A DNA stretch of 64,000 nucleotides from positions 150,836 through 214,835 of the forward strand of contig JACPAK010000001.1 in the NCBI GenBank assembly GCA_016180845.1, given 5' to 3'. The translations under genes and the position numbers were made by a program. This DNA is from Deltaproteobacteria bacterium. GTDB taxonomy: Bacteria > UBA10199 > JACPAL01. Below are positions 52,339 to 59,428 of the stretch, piece by piece. The notes under the pieces were generated by a model. The model did no database searches and was not told the DNA's origin. It was given only the letters and a program-made list of their open reading frames with translations. Position 1 is the stretch's first letter, and every line of letters begins with the position of its first letter.

Positions 52339-52671
52339 ATGACGAATGAAGAGATTCTTTCCGCCTTAAAGGGACAATGGGGAAACCTCCTGAAGAAAGG
52401 TCAGCCGCTGATCTTTCACAAAGGACAGGTCCTTGTTTACGAAGGGCACGACCCCTACGGTGTTTTTGTCATCCAATCCGGGGATATTCAGTTTACGAAG
52501 GGGAAATCATCCTGTCCTGCAGAGCATTTCTGGCACTCTCCAAAAGGAAATGTTTTAGGAGTCGAGCATTTTTTCGATGGAAGTCCTTTTTGTTGCACCT
52601 GTGTTGCCACTTCGGACTGCCGTGTAGTCTTTATTTCCAAGACTCAATTACTGCCATTCGCCACGAAATGA
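52339..52671 (+). CDS. Orphan cyclic-nucleotide-binding-type sensor domain protein
   Basis: A 110-residue protein that is only the N-terminal barrel of a Crp/Fnr regulator. It has LLKKGQPLIFHKGQVLVYEG, HDPYGVFVIQSGDIQFTKGK and GNVLGVEHFFDGSPFCCTCV, with no dimer helix and no HTH. Cysteines are conspicuous (SSCPAEHF, FCCTCVATSDC), which could bind a cofactor. It lies 75 bases after the Fnr-type regulator gene and carries an Fnr-type operator. It could modulate the full-length regulator by forming mixed dimers or by competing for ligand, but that is inference. Confidence 0.75.
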   Translation: MTNEEILSALKGQWGNLLKKGQPLIFHKGQVLVYEGHDPYGVFVIQSGDIQFTKGKSSCPAEHFWHSPKGNVLGVEHFFDGSPFCCTCVATSDCRVVFISKTQLLPFATK

Positions 52672-52697
52672 ATTTGTCTCTGCTTTTCGAAAACGCA

Positions 52698-52709
52698 TGA
52701 TTAAGATCA
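52698..52709. promoter_or_regulatory. Fnr/Crp-type operator upstream of the cytochrome oxidase operon
   Basis: TGATTAAGATCA has the TGAT-N4-ATCA pattern and, like the site at 52270, continues into TAT. It lies 39 bases before coxB. No strong -10 hexamer stands at the class II distance, so activation or repression cannot be told. Confidence 0.55.
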
Positions 52710-52748
52710 TATATTAAATTTTTCTCGTCACCTAAACCCGTCCCACAA

Positions 52749-53435
52749 ATGACCTCCTGGCTTCCCGAAGACATTTCAACTTATGGTCACGGAATTGATC
52801 ATACAATTCGTGTCATCTACTACATCGTCGGGGCCTGGTTTGTCCTTACGGAGGCGGTCCTTTTCTATTTCATCATCCGCTATCGGAAGCGAAAAACAAC
52901 CACCGCGACCTATCAACCCGGCACCACTTTTAAGGCACTCGCCTGGATTTTATTGCCAGCGGCGCTGATCCTTGTTTTTGATCTTGGAATCGATCTTGTC
53001 CAAGGACCTGTCTGGAATGAAATCAAGATCTATCTTCCCACGGCAGATCAGACGGTCCGGATCAAGGGACGGCAATTCGTCTGGGAGATCACCCATCCGG
53101 GGGCCGACGGGAAATTGGAGACACCGGACGATATTCAAATCTTGAATCAACTCGTCGTGCCGGTTCACAAGAAAATTCAATTCGAACTTCAGTCGGAAGA
53201 TGTCCTGCATAGCCTCTGGATTCCGAACTTAAGGCTCAAGCAGGATGCGGTGCCGGGTCGCACGATCAAGGGTTGGTTTGAAGCGACGAAGGAGGGGATC
53301 TATCCGCTCGCCTGCGCGGAACTGTGCGGCAGTGGCCATGGGACGATGAAGGGACAACTGCAGGTCTTGAACGAAACGGATTACCAGAACTGGTTAAAGG
53401 AGAACAGAAGCCTGGAGGTTGGACGTGTCGAATAA
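52749..53435 (+). CDS. coxB: Cytochrome c oxidase subunit II
   Basis: A 228-residue subunit with two N-terminal membrane helices (YYIVGAWFVLTEAVLFYFII, ALAWILLPAALILVFDLGI) and a periplasmic cupredoxin domain. The CuA site is complete: His in DVLHSLWIPNLRLKQDAVPG and the Cys/Glu/Cys/His/Met set in LACAELCGSGHGTMKG. There is no signal peptide and no extra cytochrome c domain. It accepts electrons from cytochrome c. It is the first gene of the cox operon and overlaps coxA. Confidence 0.95.
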   Translation: MTSWLPEDISTYGHGIDHTIRVIYYIVGAWFVLTEAVLFYFIIRYRKRKTTTATYQPGTTFKALAWILLPAALILVFDLGIDLVQGPVWNEIKIYLPTADQTVRIKGRQFVWEITHPGADGKLETPDDIQILNQLVVPVHKKIQFELQSEDVLHSLWIPNLRLKQDAVPGRTIKGWFEATKEGIYPLACAELCGSGHGTMKGQLQVLNETDYQNWLKENRSLEVGRVE

Positions 53436-55083
53436 TCATTTGAGTTTTTGGCGCCGTTATCTTTTTTCCGTCGACCACAAGGTAATCGGAAAACAATACC
53501 TGATCACCGGCCTTTTGATGGCAATCATCGGGGGTTACCTCGCCTATCTCTTCCGATACCAGCTCGCCTTTCCGAATGAACCGGTCCCGGGATACGGATT
53601 GGTGGGACCCGATCAATACAACTCCTTCGTCACGATGCATGGAACGATCATGGTCTTTTGGGTCGCGATGCCGATCCTGCTCTCCGGATTTGGGAATTTC
53701 CTGCTTCCCCTCATGATCGGCGCCGGAGACATGGCCTTCCCGCGTCTCAACATGACATCTTACTGGGTCTTTTTCTTGAGCACCGTCGTCCTCCTGCTTT
53801 CATTCTTCGTTCCGGGCGGATCCTTCTCAGGAGGGTGGACTATTTATCCCCCCCTCTCCGCATCGCCCGGTTACACCGGCGTCATATGGGGCGGACACCT
53901 CTGGATCCTTGCCGTCGCGCTTGAATTCACCTCGATGCTGATGGGAGGAATAAATTTCCTGACAACGACCGTGGCAATGAGGGCCAAGGGGATGGGTCTC
54001 TTTCGGCTCCCGATCTTTGTCTGGATGATCAATATCGCCTCCATCCTCTTCATGTTTTCTGTCGGGCCCCTCATCGCCGGGGCCTTTATGCTGCTGGCCG
54101 ACCGGCTCTTTGATGTCGGTTTTTATCTCCCCGCCTCCGGTGGAGATCCGCTCCTCTTTCAACATCTCTTTTGGTTCTTTGGTCACCCGGAGGTTTATGT
54201 CCTTTTGCTGCCGGCGCTCGGGATCATTGCCGAAATTTTCCCTGTCTTCTCGCGCAAGCCGCTCTTCGGTTATCGAACGATTATCTATTCAACACTGGTT
54301 GCTGGCCTGCTCAGTTTCATCGTCTGGGCCCATCACCAGTTTATCAGCGGCATCGACCCCCGACTTGCGGCCCCTTTCAGTGTCACAACAATCCTGATTT
54401 CTGTCCCATTCGCTATCACCCTCTTCGCCTTTATTGCGACCCTGTGGCGCGGGTCGATCCGGCTCACGACATCGATGCTCTTCGCCCTCGGAATGCTCGC
54501 AGAATTCCTGGTCGGAGGGGTTACGGGGATCTTCAACGGCTCGACCGCTGCCGATATTTACATCCATGACACGCTTTTCGTCGTCGCCCATTTCCACTAC
54601 ACCTTATTCCCTGTCACCTTCATCGCCACATTCGCCGGCATCTACTACTGGTACCCAAAGATGTTCGGGAGATTCATGAACGAAACATGGGGCAAGGTGC
54701 ATTTCTGGATCACGATCATCGGTTTCAATGCGGTTTTTCTGCCGATGTTTGCGTTCGGTCTGGCAGGACATCAACGCCGGATCTTCGATCCGACCCTCTT
54801 TGATTATCTCCAACCGTATCAGTATCTCCACGTCATCGCGACGGTCGGTCTGATCGTGATGTTGGCGGGGCAAATCCCTTTCATCATCAATTTTTTTGCA
54901 AGCCTTTCCCGAGGGAAGGTGGTCGATCGAAATCCATGGTTGGCCAACACCCTCGAATGGCTCGCTCCTTCACCACCGGGACATGGAAATTTTGATCAGG
55001 AACCGGTCGTTCAGCGAGGACCGTATGAGTACAGTCATCCCTTGTTAAAAGAAAGAGACTGGATCAGCCAGGGGGAGTTATGA
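53425..55083 (+). CDS. coxA: Cytochrome c oxidase subunit I
   Basis: A 12-helix haem-copper oxidase subunit of about 552 residues. GTG at 53425 is chosen because GGAGG lies 6 bases upstream (TTG at 53419 is possible). Haem and copper ligands are all present: SFVTMHGTIMVFWVAM, WFFGHPEVYVLLLP (CuB His and the cross-linked Tyr), IVWAHHQFISGID (two CuB His) and VVAHFHYTLFPV (haem ligands). The D-pathway Asp is in GAGDMAFPRLN. At the K-pathway site, where A-family enzymes have VPTGIK, this protein has VPFAIT, so the Lys looks replaced. It reduces O2 to water while pumping protons. Confidence 0.95.
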   Translation: MSNNHLSFWRRYLFSVDHKVIGKQYLITGLLMAIIGGYLAYLFRYQLAFPNEPVPGYGLVGPDQYNSFVTMHGTIMVFWVAMPILLSGFGNFLLPLMIGAGDMAFPRLNMTSYWVFFLSTVVLLLSFFVPGGSFSGGWTIYPPLSASPGYTGVIWGGHLWILAVALEFTSMLMGGINFLTTTVAMRAKGMGLFRLPIFVWMINIASILFMFSVGPLIAGAFMLLADRLFDVGFYLPASGGDPLLFQHLFWFFGHPEVYVLLLPALGIIAEIFPVFSRKPLFGYRTIIYSTLVAGLLSFIVWAHHQFISGIDPRLAAPFSVTTILISVPFAITLFAFIATLWRGSIRLTTSMLFALGMLAEFLVGGVTGIFNGSTAADIYIHDTLFVVAHFHYTLFPVTFIATFAGIYYWYPKMFGRFMNETWGKVHFWITIIGFNAVFLPMFAFGLAGHQRRIFDPTLFDYLQPYQYLHVIATVGLIVMLAGQIPFIINFFASLSRGKVVDRNPWLANTLEWLAPSPPGHGNFDQEPVVQRGPYEYSHPLLKERDWISQGEL

Positions 55084-55625
55084 AACATCGTCTCGGCATC
55101 TGGTTTTTTTTAGGCTCCGAAATCGCCGTCTTCGGGGGATTGATCGCCTGTTATCTGCTCTATCGCTTTCGCCATCCGGAATGGGGGTTGCAGGCGGTTC
55201 ACACCCTGACCGGAATCGGTGCGATCAACACAGTCGTACTTCTTACCAGCAGCCTCACAATGATCCTCGCGCATTGGTTTGTTGAAGAAGACAATTTCAA
55301 ATCGGCTGCGAATTATCTTGGGATGACAATCCTGCTTGGAATCGTCTTCCTTCTCTTCAAGTCTTATGAATATCACCATGAAATCAATCAGGGGCTCGTA
55401 CCAACAAAGAGCCTCTTTTGGGGCTTTTACTATCTGATGACCGGCCTCCATGCCCTGCATGTTATCGGAGGTCTGGTGGCGAACGGGATCATCTGGACGG
55501 GACTCCGAAAGGGGTTCTCCACACATCGGATCGAATCGGTCGGGATTTATTGGCACTTCGTTGACGTCGTCTGGATCTTCCTCTTCCCCCTCCTTTATAT
55601 AGCCTCTTCTGGAGGTGCCCAGTGA
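55080..55625 (+). CDS. coxC: Cytochrome c oxidase subunit III
   Basis: A 181-residue membrane protein with five helices. FFLGSEIAVFGGLIACYLLY at the start, then FKSYEYHHEINQGLVPTKSL, GFYYLMTGLHALHVIGGL and the closing GIYWHFVDVVWIFLFPLLYI are the conserved subunit III blocks. The last carries the Trp-His-Phe-Val-Asp motif. It lacks the first two helices of long COIII, as is usual for bacterial short forms. Overlaps of 4 bases join it to coxA and coxD. Confidence 0.94.
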   Translation: MKHRLGIWFFLGSEIAVFGGLIACYLLYRFRHPEWGLQAVHTLTGIGAINTVVLLTSSLTMILAHWFVEEDNFKSAANYLGMTILLGIVFLLFKSYEYHHEINQGLVPTKSLFWGFYYLMTGLHALHVIGGLVANGIIWTGLRKGFSTHRIESVGIYWHFVDVVWIFLFPLLYIASSGGAQ

Positions 55626-55891
55626 AACCGCGTCACCTTGTTGGGATCTGGGTACTCCTGCTTGTCCTCTTGGGGGTCAGTCTTCTCTTGGCCAATCTTG
55701 GGAACGTCCTGCTTGCAACGACACTCATATTTGGGGTTGCCGCCCTGAAGGCGACACTCGTCGCGCTGTTTTACATGCGTCTTAAATGGGAACCGGGGTA
55801 TATCTTCGCCATCATCTTTACCGGACTTGCGGTTGTGCTGATCCTCTTTTTCACCCTCGTTCCTGATATCATCTACGTTTATGGAAACTAA
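55622..55891 (+). CDS. coxD: Cytochrome c oxidase subunit IV-like protein
   Basis: An 89-residue protein with three membrane helices (WVLLLVLLGVSLLLANL, TTLIFGVAALKATLVALFYM, IFAIIFTGLAVVLILFFTLV). The K-A-x-L-V-A-x-F-Y-M-x-L block is typical of the prokaryotic COX4 family. GTG start, with a 4-base overlap with coxC and an 11-base overlap with the next gene. Confidence 0.85.
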   Translation: MKPRHLVGIWVLLLVLLGVSLLLANLGNVLLATTLIFGVAALKATLVALFYMRLKWEPGYIFAIIFTGLAVVLILFFTLVPDIIYVYGN

Positions 55892-56432
55892 AAAAGGCCA
55901 GATTGGACTTCTGTTTTTTCTGGCAACCGAGGTGATGTTTTTTGCCGGTCTCTTTTCTGCCTACTGGGTCCTTCGCGCGCAGACAGGGGAATGGCCCCCT
56001 GTCGGCCAACCGCGCCTTCCAGTCCTCGTCACCGGAATCAATACCGTTATCCTGCTCCTGAGCGCCGTCGCCATCTGGCGGGCCGATGCCGCCCAAAAAA
56101 AAGGGTGTCATCTTTGTCTTGTCGGTTGGTTAGGACTGACAGGCGTCGGTGGTCTTCTGTTTCTTGGAATCCAAGGGTATGAATGGATGCGATTGATCCA
56201 GTTCGGTCTCACAACAGCCCGAAATATCTACGGCGGCATCTTTTATATGATTGTCGGCGCGCATGGGGTCCATGTCATTGCGGCACTCATCGTTCTCTTG
56301 GTCGTCTTTCTAAAAGCGGTCCGCTATCGGTATGCAGAAACCAACAAAACGGGTCTCGTCCTCTTTCAGATCTATTGGACCTTTGTTGTCTTGCTCTGGC
56401 CGGTGATCTATGTGGCCATCTATCTACTTTAA
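55881..56432 (+). CDS. Second cytochrome c oxidase subunit III-like protein
   Basis: A 183-residue paralogue of coxC. LLFFLATEVMFFAGLFSAYW, IQGYEWMRLIQFGLTTARNI, FYMIVGAHGVHVIAALIVLL and FQIYWTFVVLLWPVIYVAIY match subunit III blocks, but the final WHFVD motif is degraded to YWTFVV. Two subunit III genes around one subunit IV gene occur in several deltaproteobacterial oxidase operons. It may be a structural partner of the first subunit III or serve a different assembly. Confidence 0.88.
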   Translation: METKKGQIGLLFFLATEVMFFAGLFSAYWVLRAQTGEWPPVGQPRLPVLVTGINTVILLLSAVAIWRADAAQKKGCHLCLVGWLGLTGVGGLLFLGIQGYEWMRLIQFGLTTARNIYGGIFYMIVGAHGVHVIAALIVLLVVFLKAVRYRYAETNKTGLVLFQIYWTFVVLLWPVIYVAIYLL

Positions 56433-56440
56433 GTGGAAAA

Positions 56441-56490
56441 TAAATCCCCCCTTAATCCCCCCTTTGTCAAAGGGGAGTTGGGGGGGATTT
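56441..56490. repeat. C-rich/G-rich imperfect inverted repeat
   Basis: Two AATCCCCCC-type blocks joined by TTAA are followed by a 7-base centre and a complementary G-rich arm ending GGGGGGGATTT. Arrays of this kind are dispersed in many bacterial genomes and often sit behind genes. It starts just after the stop of the second subunit III gene and is followed by TTTTT, so it may also act as a terminator. Confidence 0.7.
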
Positions 56491-56682
56491 TTCTGGATTC
56501 TTCTATCAAGCGAAGAGCTTTGGGCTTGTCCCCTTTGTGTGACTAACTTGGGCCGCTCCACTGTTTACCGCTGGCCAACCCTCCTGCTGATCCTCATCCC
56601 TTTGATAATGCTTGGCATTCTGGGATGGTGGCTGCATCGCCTCATCAAAAAAGAATTGGAAAAGGATCATCCGACCAGCTGA
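56463..56682 (+). CDS. Small membrane protein of the oxidase operon, start inside a repeat
   Basis: A protein of up to 72 residues with WACPLCVTNLG followed by a membrane helix (WPTLLLILIPLIMLGILGWW) and a basic tail (LHRLIKKELEKDHP). The CPLC pair and single helix suggest a small oxidase-associated or exported protein. The frame is open back to 56410, but that includes the C/G-rich repeat, so the natural start is unclear; the TTG at 56463 is a placeholder. The repeat may have replaced the original signal sequence. Confidence 0.4.
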
Positions 56683-56724
56683 TCTCCGTCATGTCGATTT
56701 TTGTGAGGTAGGGGGACAGTGTAA

Positions 56725-56905
56725 CCAATGGTCTCATGCCAAAATTTTTCGCCGGCTAGTGCCTTCGCGGTCACCCTCATGGCACTGGCGTGCAATGAAC
56801 CTTCGCGCAGTGCTGCCGCGCGTTTTCATTGCCCGCCAATGCTCATGGGGTTCCCGACCGCTCTCGGCAAACCCGACTCAAAATTTTACGCATGAGACCA
56901 TTGGA
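56725..56905. mobile_element. MITE-like palindromic element
   Basis: A 181-base element bounded by inverted repeats: CCAATGGTCTCATGC at 56725-56739 and its complement at 56891-56905, each extended inward by AAAATTTT with a one-base offset. A second, nested inverted repeat (56782-56799 and 56825-56842) matches at 16 of 18 positions. No coding capacity is evident and no clear target duplication could be seen. The whole could fold into one long hairpin. It ends 5 bases before the feoB start. Confidence 0.65.
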
Positions 56906-56910
56906 AACTC

Positions 56911-58887
56911 ATGATGCAAAGTACACCAATAAAAATGGCTGTTTCCTCTACTGAGCCCGCGAAACATCAACGAATCGCCCTGATTGGTAATCCTAACGTC
57001 GGCAAGAGCGTGCTGTTCGGTCTTTTGGGGGGACACTATGCCTCCGTTTCCAATTACCCCGGGACCACTGTCGAGGTCTCCTCCGTCGAGACAACCCTTC
57101 ATCGAGAAAAAACTACCTTTTGGGATACCCCCGGTGTCAACCTCCTCGTCCCGATGTCAGAGGCGGAAAAGGTCACGCGGGATATCCTCCTGACCGAACC
57201 GATCGATGCCGTGATTCAGGTTGCCGACGCGAAAAACCTGCGCCGTTCGCTCCTCCTCTCCCTTCAACTCGCCGAGATGGGGATCCCGTTCCTCTTAAAT
57301 CTCAATATGGAAGATGAATCATCCAAACGTGGAATCTTAATCGACAAGGAACAACTCGCCTCCTTGCTCGGAATTCCTGTCGTTGGAACCATCGCGATCA
57401 AAAAAAAGGGGATCGAGGAATTAAAACAAAAAATCGCCTCTGTGCGAACCTCAACATTTGCTTTTCATTATTCAAAAGAGATTGAAGAGGCGATCCATAA
57501 AATAGAGATCCGTCTTCCTAATTCACGCATCTCAAAAAGATCGATTGCCGTGATGATCCTGGCCGGTGACAAAAGCCTCAATGACTGGCTCTCCATCGGA
57601 GTCCCTCCTCCCGTGATGAAGGAGATCGAGCATATCCAAAACGAGACGGCAGAAAAATTTGCCGAACCGCTGCTTTATCTGATGAACCGGGAACGTTTAA
57701 AACAGGTCGACCTGATTCTAAAAACAGTTTTTCTCAAAAAATCCGGACAAAAGAAGGAGTGGCTCGAACTTTTCGGCAAGCTCTCGATGCACCCTGTGGG
57801 TGGTTTTGTAGTCCTGACAGGGGTTTTATTCGCCCTCTATGAATTTGTCGGCAAATTCGGAGCGCAAACCGGCGTCAACTGGCTCGAAAAAGTTCTGTTC
57901 GGTCAATACTTGAACCCCTGGGCCAAAGCTTTTTTTTCAACACTCTTTTCCTCGTCCCCATTCCTCAGTGATCTCTTCGTCGGTCCCTATGGGCTGATCA
58001 CGATGGGACTCACCTACGCCTTTGGGATCATCTTCCCGATTGTGCTAACCTTCTTTATCTTCTTCGGTCTCATGGAGGACTCGGGCTATCTGCCAAGACT
58101 CGCGGTCATGATGAACAGGCTTTTCCGGATCATGGGACTCAATGGAAGGGCGGTCGTCCCGATGGTCTTGGGGTTGGGTTGCGATACGATGGCGACTGTT
58201 TCCTCCCGAATCATGGATACCAAGAAAGAGCGGGTCATTTTGACCTTCCTGCTCGCACTCGGTGTCCCCTGTTCGGCCCAGCTCGGGATCATCCTCGGGA
58301 TGTTTGGATCCCTCCCGCGATGGGCCCCGTTCCTCTGGGGCGGCGTGGTCGGTGGGGTCATGATCTTTATGGGTTTCCTCGCCTCCAGGGTTCTTCGAGG
58401 AGAGACCTCTGACTTCATCGCCGAGATCCCCCCGATCCGAAGGCCTCTCCTGAAAAATATCATGACGAAGACGATCGCCCGACTTGAGTGGTATCTGAAA
58501 GAGGTCACACCCCTCTTCCTCATCGCGACATTTTTTCTTTTCTTGCTCGACCGGCTTCACCTGATCGCAGCGATCCAGAACGCCGCCTCCCCGTTGATTG
58601 TGAAGGGACTCAGCCTCCCCCCCGAGGCGACTGAGGTTTTTCTGGCAGGATTTTTGAGACGAGATTATGCCGCGACCTATTTTTTCGATCTCTTTAATAA
58701 AGGAATGCTGGACACGACGCAGGCAATTGTCTGCCTTATCGTCATCACCCTCTTCGTCCCCTGTCTCGCGAATCTCCTGATGATCGTCAAGGAGCGAGGC
58801 GCACGGACCGCGACGGTGATGGTTGGGCTGGTTTATCTGATCGCGTTTGCCGTTGGTGGAATTGTTAATTTTATCTTGAGAATTTGA
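56911..58887 (+). CDS. feoB: Ferrous iron transporter FeoB
   Basis: A 658-residue FeoB. The N-terminal G domain has G1 GNPNVGKSVLFGLL, YPGTTVEVSS, G3 FWDTPGVN and a helical adaptor. The membrane part has two Gate-type halves: FFGLMEDSGYLPRLAVMMNR, GLNGRAVVPMVLGLGCDTMA (conserved Cys of the pore) and LGVPCSAQLGIILGMF; then FLAGFLRRDYAATYFFDLF and LVIVKERG-like sequence near the end. It imports Fe(II). The ATG used is directly at the border of the MITE-like element and no ribosome binding site is evident; an ATG at 56935 is an alternative. The FeoA gene follows. Confidence 0.95.
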   Translation: MMQSTPIKMAVSSTEPAKHQRIALIGNPNVGKSVLFGLLGGHYASVSNYPGTTVEVSSVETTLHREKTTFWDTPGVNLLVPMSEAEKVTRDILLTEPIDAVIQVADAKNLRRSLLLSLQLAEMGIPFLLNLNMEDESSKRGILIDKEQLASLLGIPVVGTIAIKKKGIEELKQKIASVRTSTFAFHYSKEIEEAIHKIEIRLPNSRISKRSIAVMILAGDKSLNDWLSIGVPPPVMKEIEHIQNETAEKFAEPLLYLMNRERLKQVDLILKTVFLKKSGQKKEWLELFGKLSMHPVGGFVVLTGVLFALYEFVGKFGAQTGVNWLEKVLFGQYLNPWAKAFFSTLFSSSPFLSDLFVGPYGLITMGLTYAFGIIFPIVLTFFIFFGLMEDSGYLPRLAVMMNRLFRIMGLNGRAVVPMVLGLGCDTMATVSSRIMDTKKERVILTFLLALGVPCSAQLGIILGMFGSLPRWAPFLWGGVVGGVMIFMGFLASRVLRGETSDFIAEIPPIRRPLLKNIMTKTIARLEWYLKEVTPLFLIATFFLFLLDRLHLIAAIQNAASPLIVKGLSLPPEATEVFLAGFLRRDYAATYFFDLFNKGMLDTTQAIVCLIVITLFVPCLANLLMIVKERGARTATVMVGLVYLIAFAVGGIVNFILRI

Positions 58888-58898
58888 GGGAGTGTAAA

Positions 58899-59333
58899 AT
58901 GACCAAGTGTCCTCTTTGCCAACGTGAATTTGATGAGCAAAACGCCTGCCGGGGGTGTGGTCTCCGGAAGGGGTGTCAACTCTGGAGATGCCCGTATTGC
59001 CATTACGAGTTTGTTGAAAAGTCCTCCCTGATCGATTTCCTGAAACGAATCGGAAGTCGTTTCAAAAAGGAAAAAACCCTCCCTGTCGTCAGCGAAGACC
59101 CCCTCGTCATCTCGCTGACTGAAGGGATCGAGGGAGAAAACTATCAGGTTGTCTTTGTCCGTCCACGGCATGAGATGCGTCTGAACCATCTCGCCAGTTT
59201 TGGCGTGGTCCCCGGCAGTGAAATCTCACTCCATCAAAAAAGACCGGCCTTTGTAATCCAAGCGGGCGAAACCGAGATCGCACTCGAAGAGACGGTTGTC
59301 AAAGAGATCTTTGTCAAAAAAACAGCGCCCTGA
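58899..59333 (+). CDS. FeoA domain protein with N-terminal zinc ribbon
   Basis: A protein of about 144 residues (ATG at 58899 after GGGAGTGT). The first 50 residues hold seven cysteines in CPLCQREFDEQNACRGCGL and GCQLWRCPYCHYEF, a zinc ribbon. Residues 70-144 form the FeoA SH3-like fold (RLNHLASFGVVPGSEISLHQ, AGETEIALEETVVKEIFVKK). Plain FeoA is about 80 residues, so the ribbon is an addition. FeoA helps FeoB; the ribbon might sense metal or redox state (inference). The gene is 11 bases behind feoB. Confidence 0.85.
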   Translation: MTKCPLCQREFDEQNACRGCGLRKGCQLWRCPYCHYEFVEKSSLIDFLKRIGSRFKKEKTLPVVSEDPLVISLTEGIEGENYQVVFVRPRHEMRLNHLASFGVVPGSEISLHQKRPAFVIQAGETEIALEETVVKEIFVKKTAP

Positions 59334-59342
59334 TGAGAATCA
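59331..59342. promoter_or_regulatory. Fnr/Crp-type operator upstream of the cytochrome-porin gene
   Basis: TGATGAGAATCA fits TGAT-N4-ATCA and again continues into TAT. A TTATAT hexamer at 59365-59370 lies at the class II spacing found for the site at 52270. The site begins at the stop codon of the FeoA gene, 87 bases before the ATG at 59429. Confidence 0.6.
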
Positions 59343-59428
59343 TATAGCCACATGCTTTGAATCATTATATGCGTCTGAAATCGATAGTAAAAAAAAATTA
59401 ACAAACTTCTTTCAAGAAAGGGGGCTTC

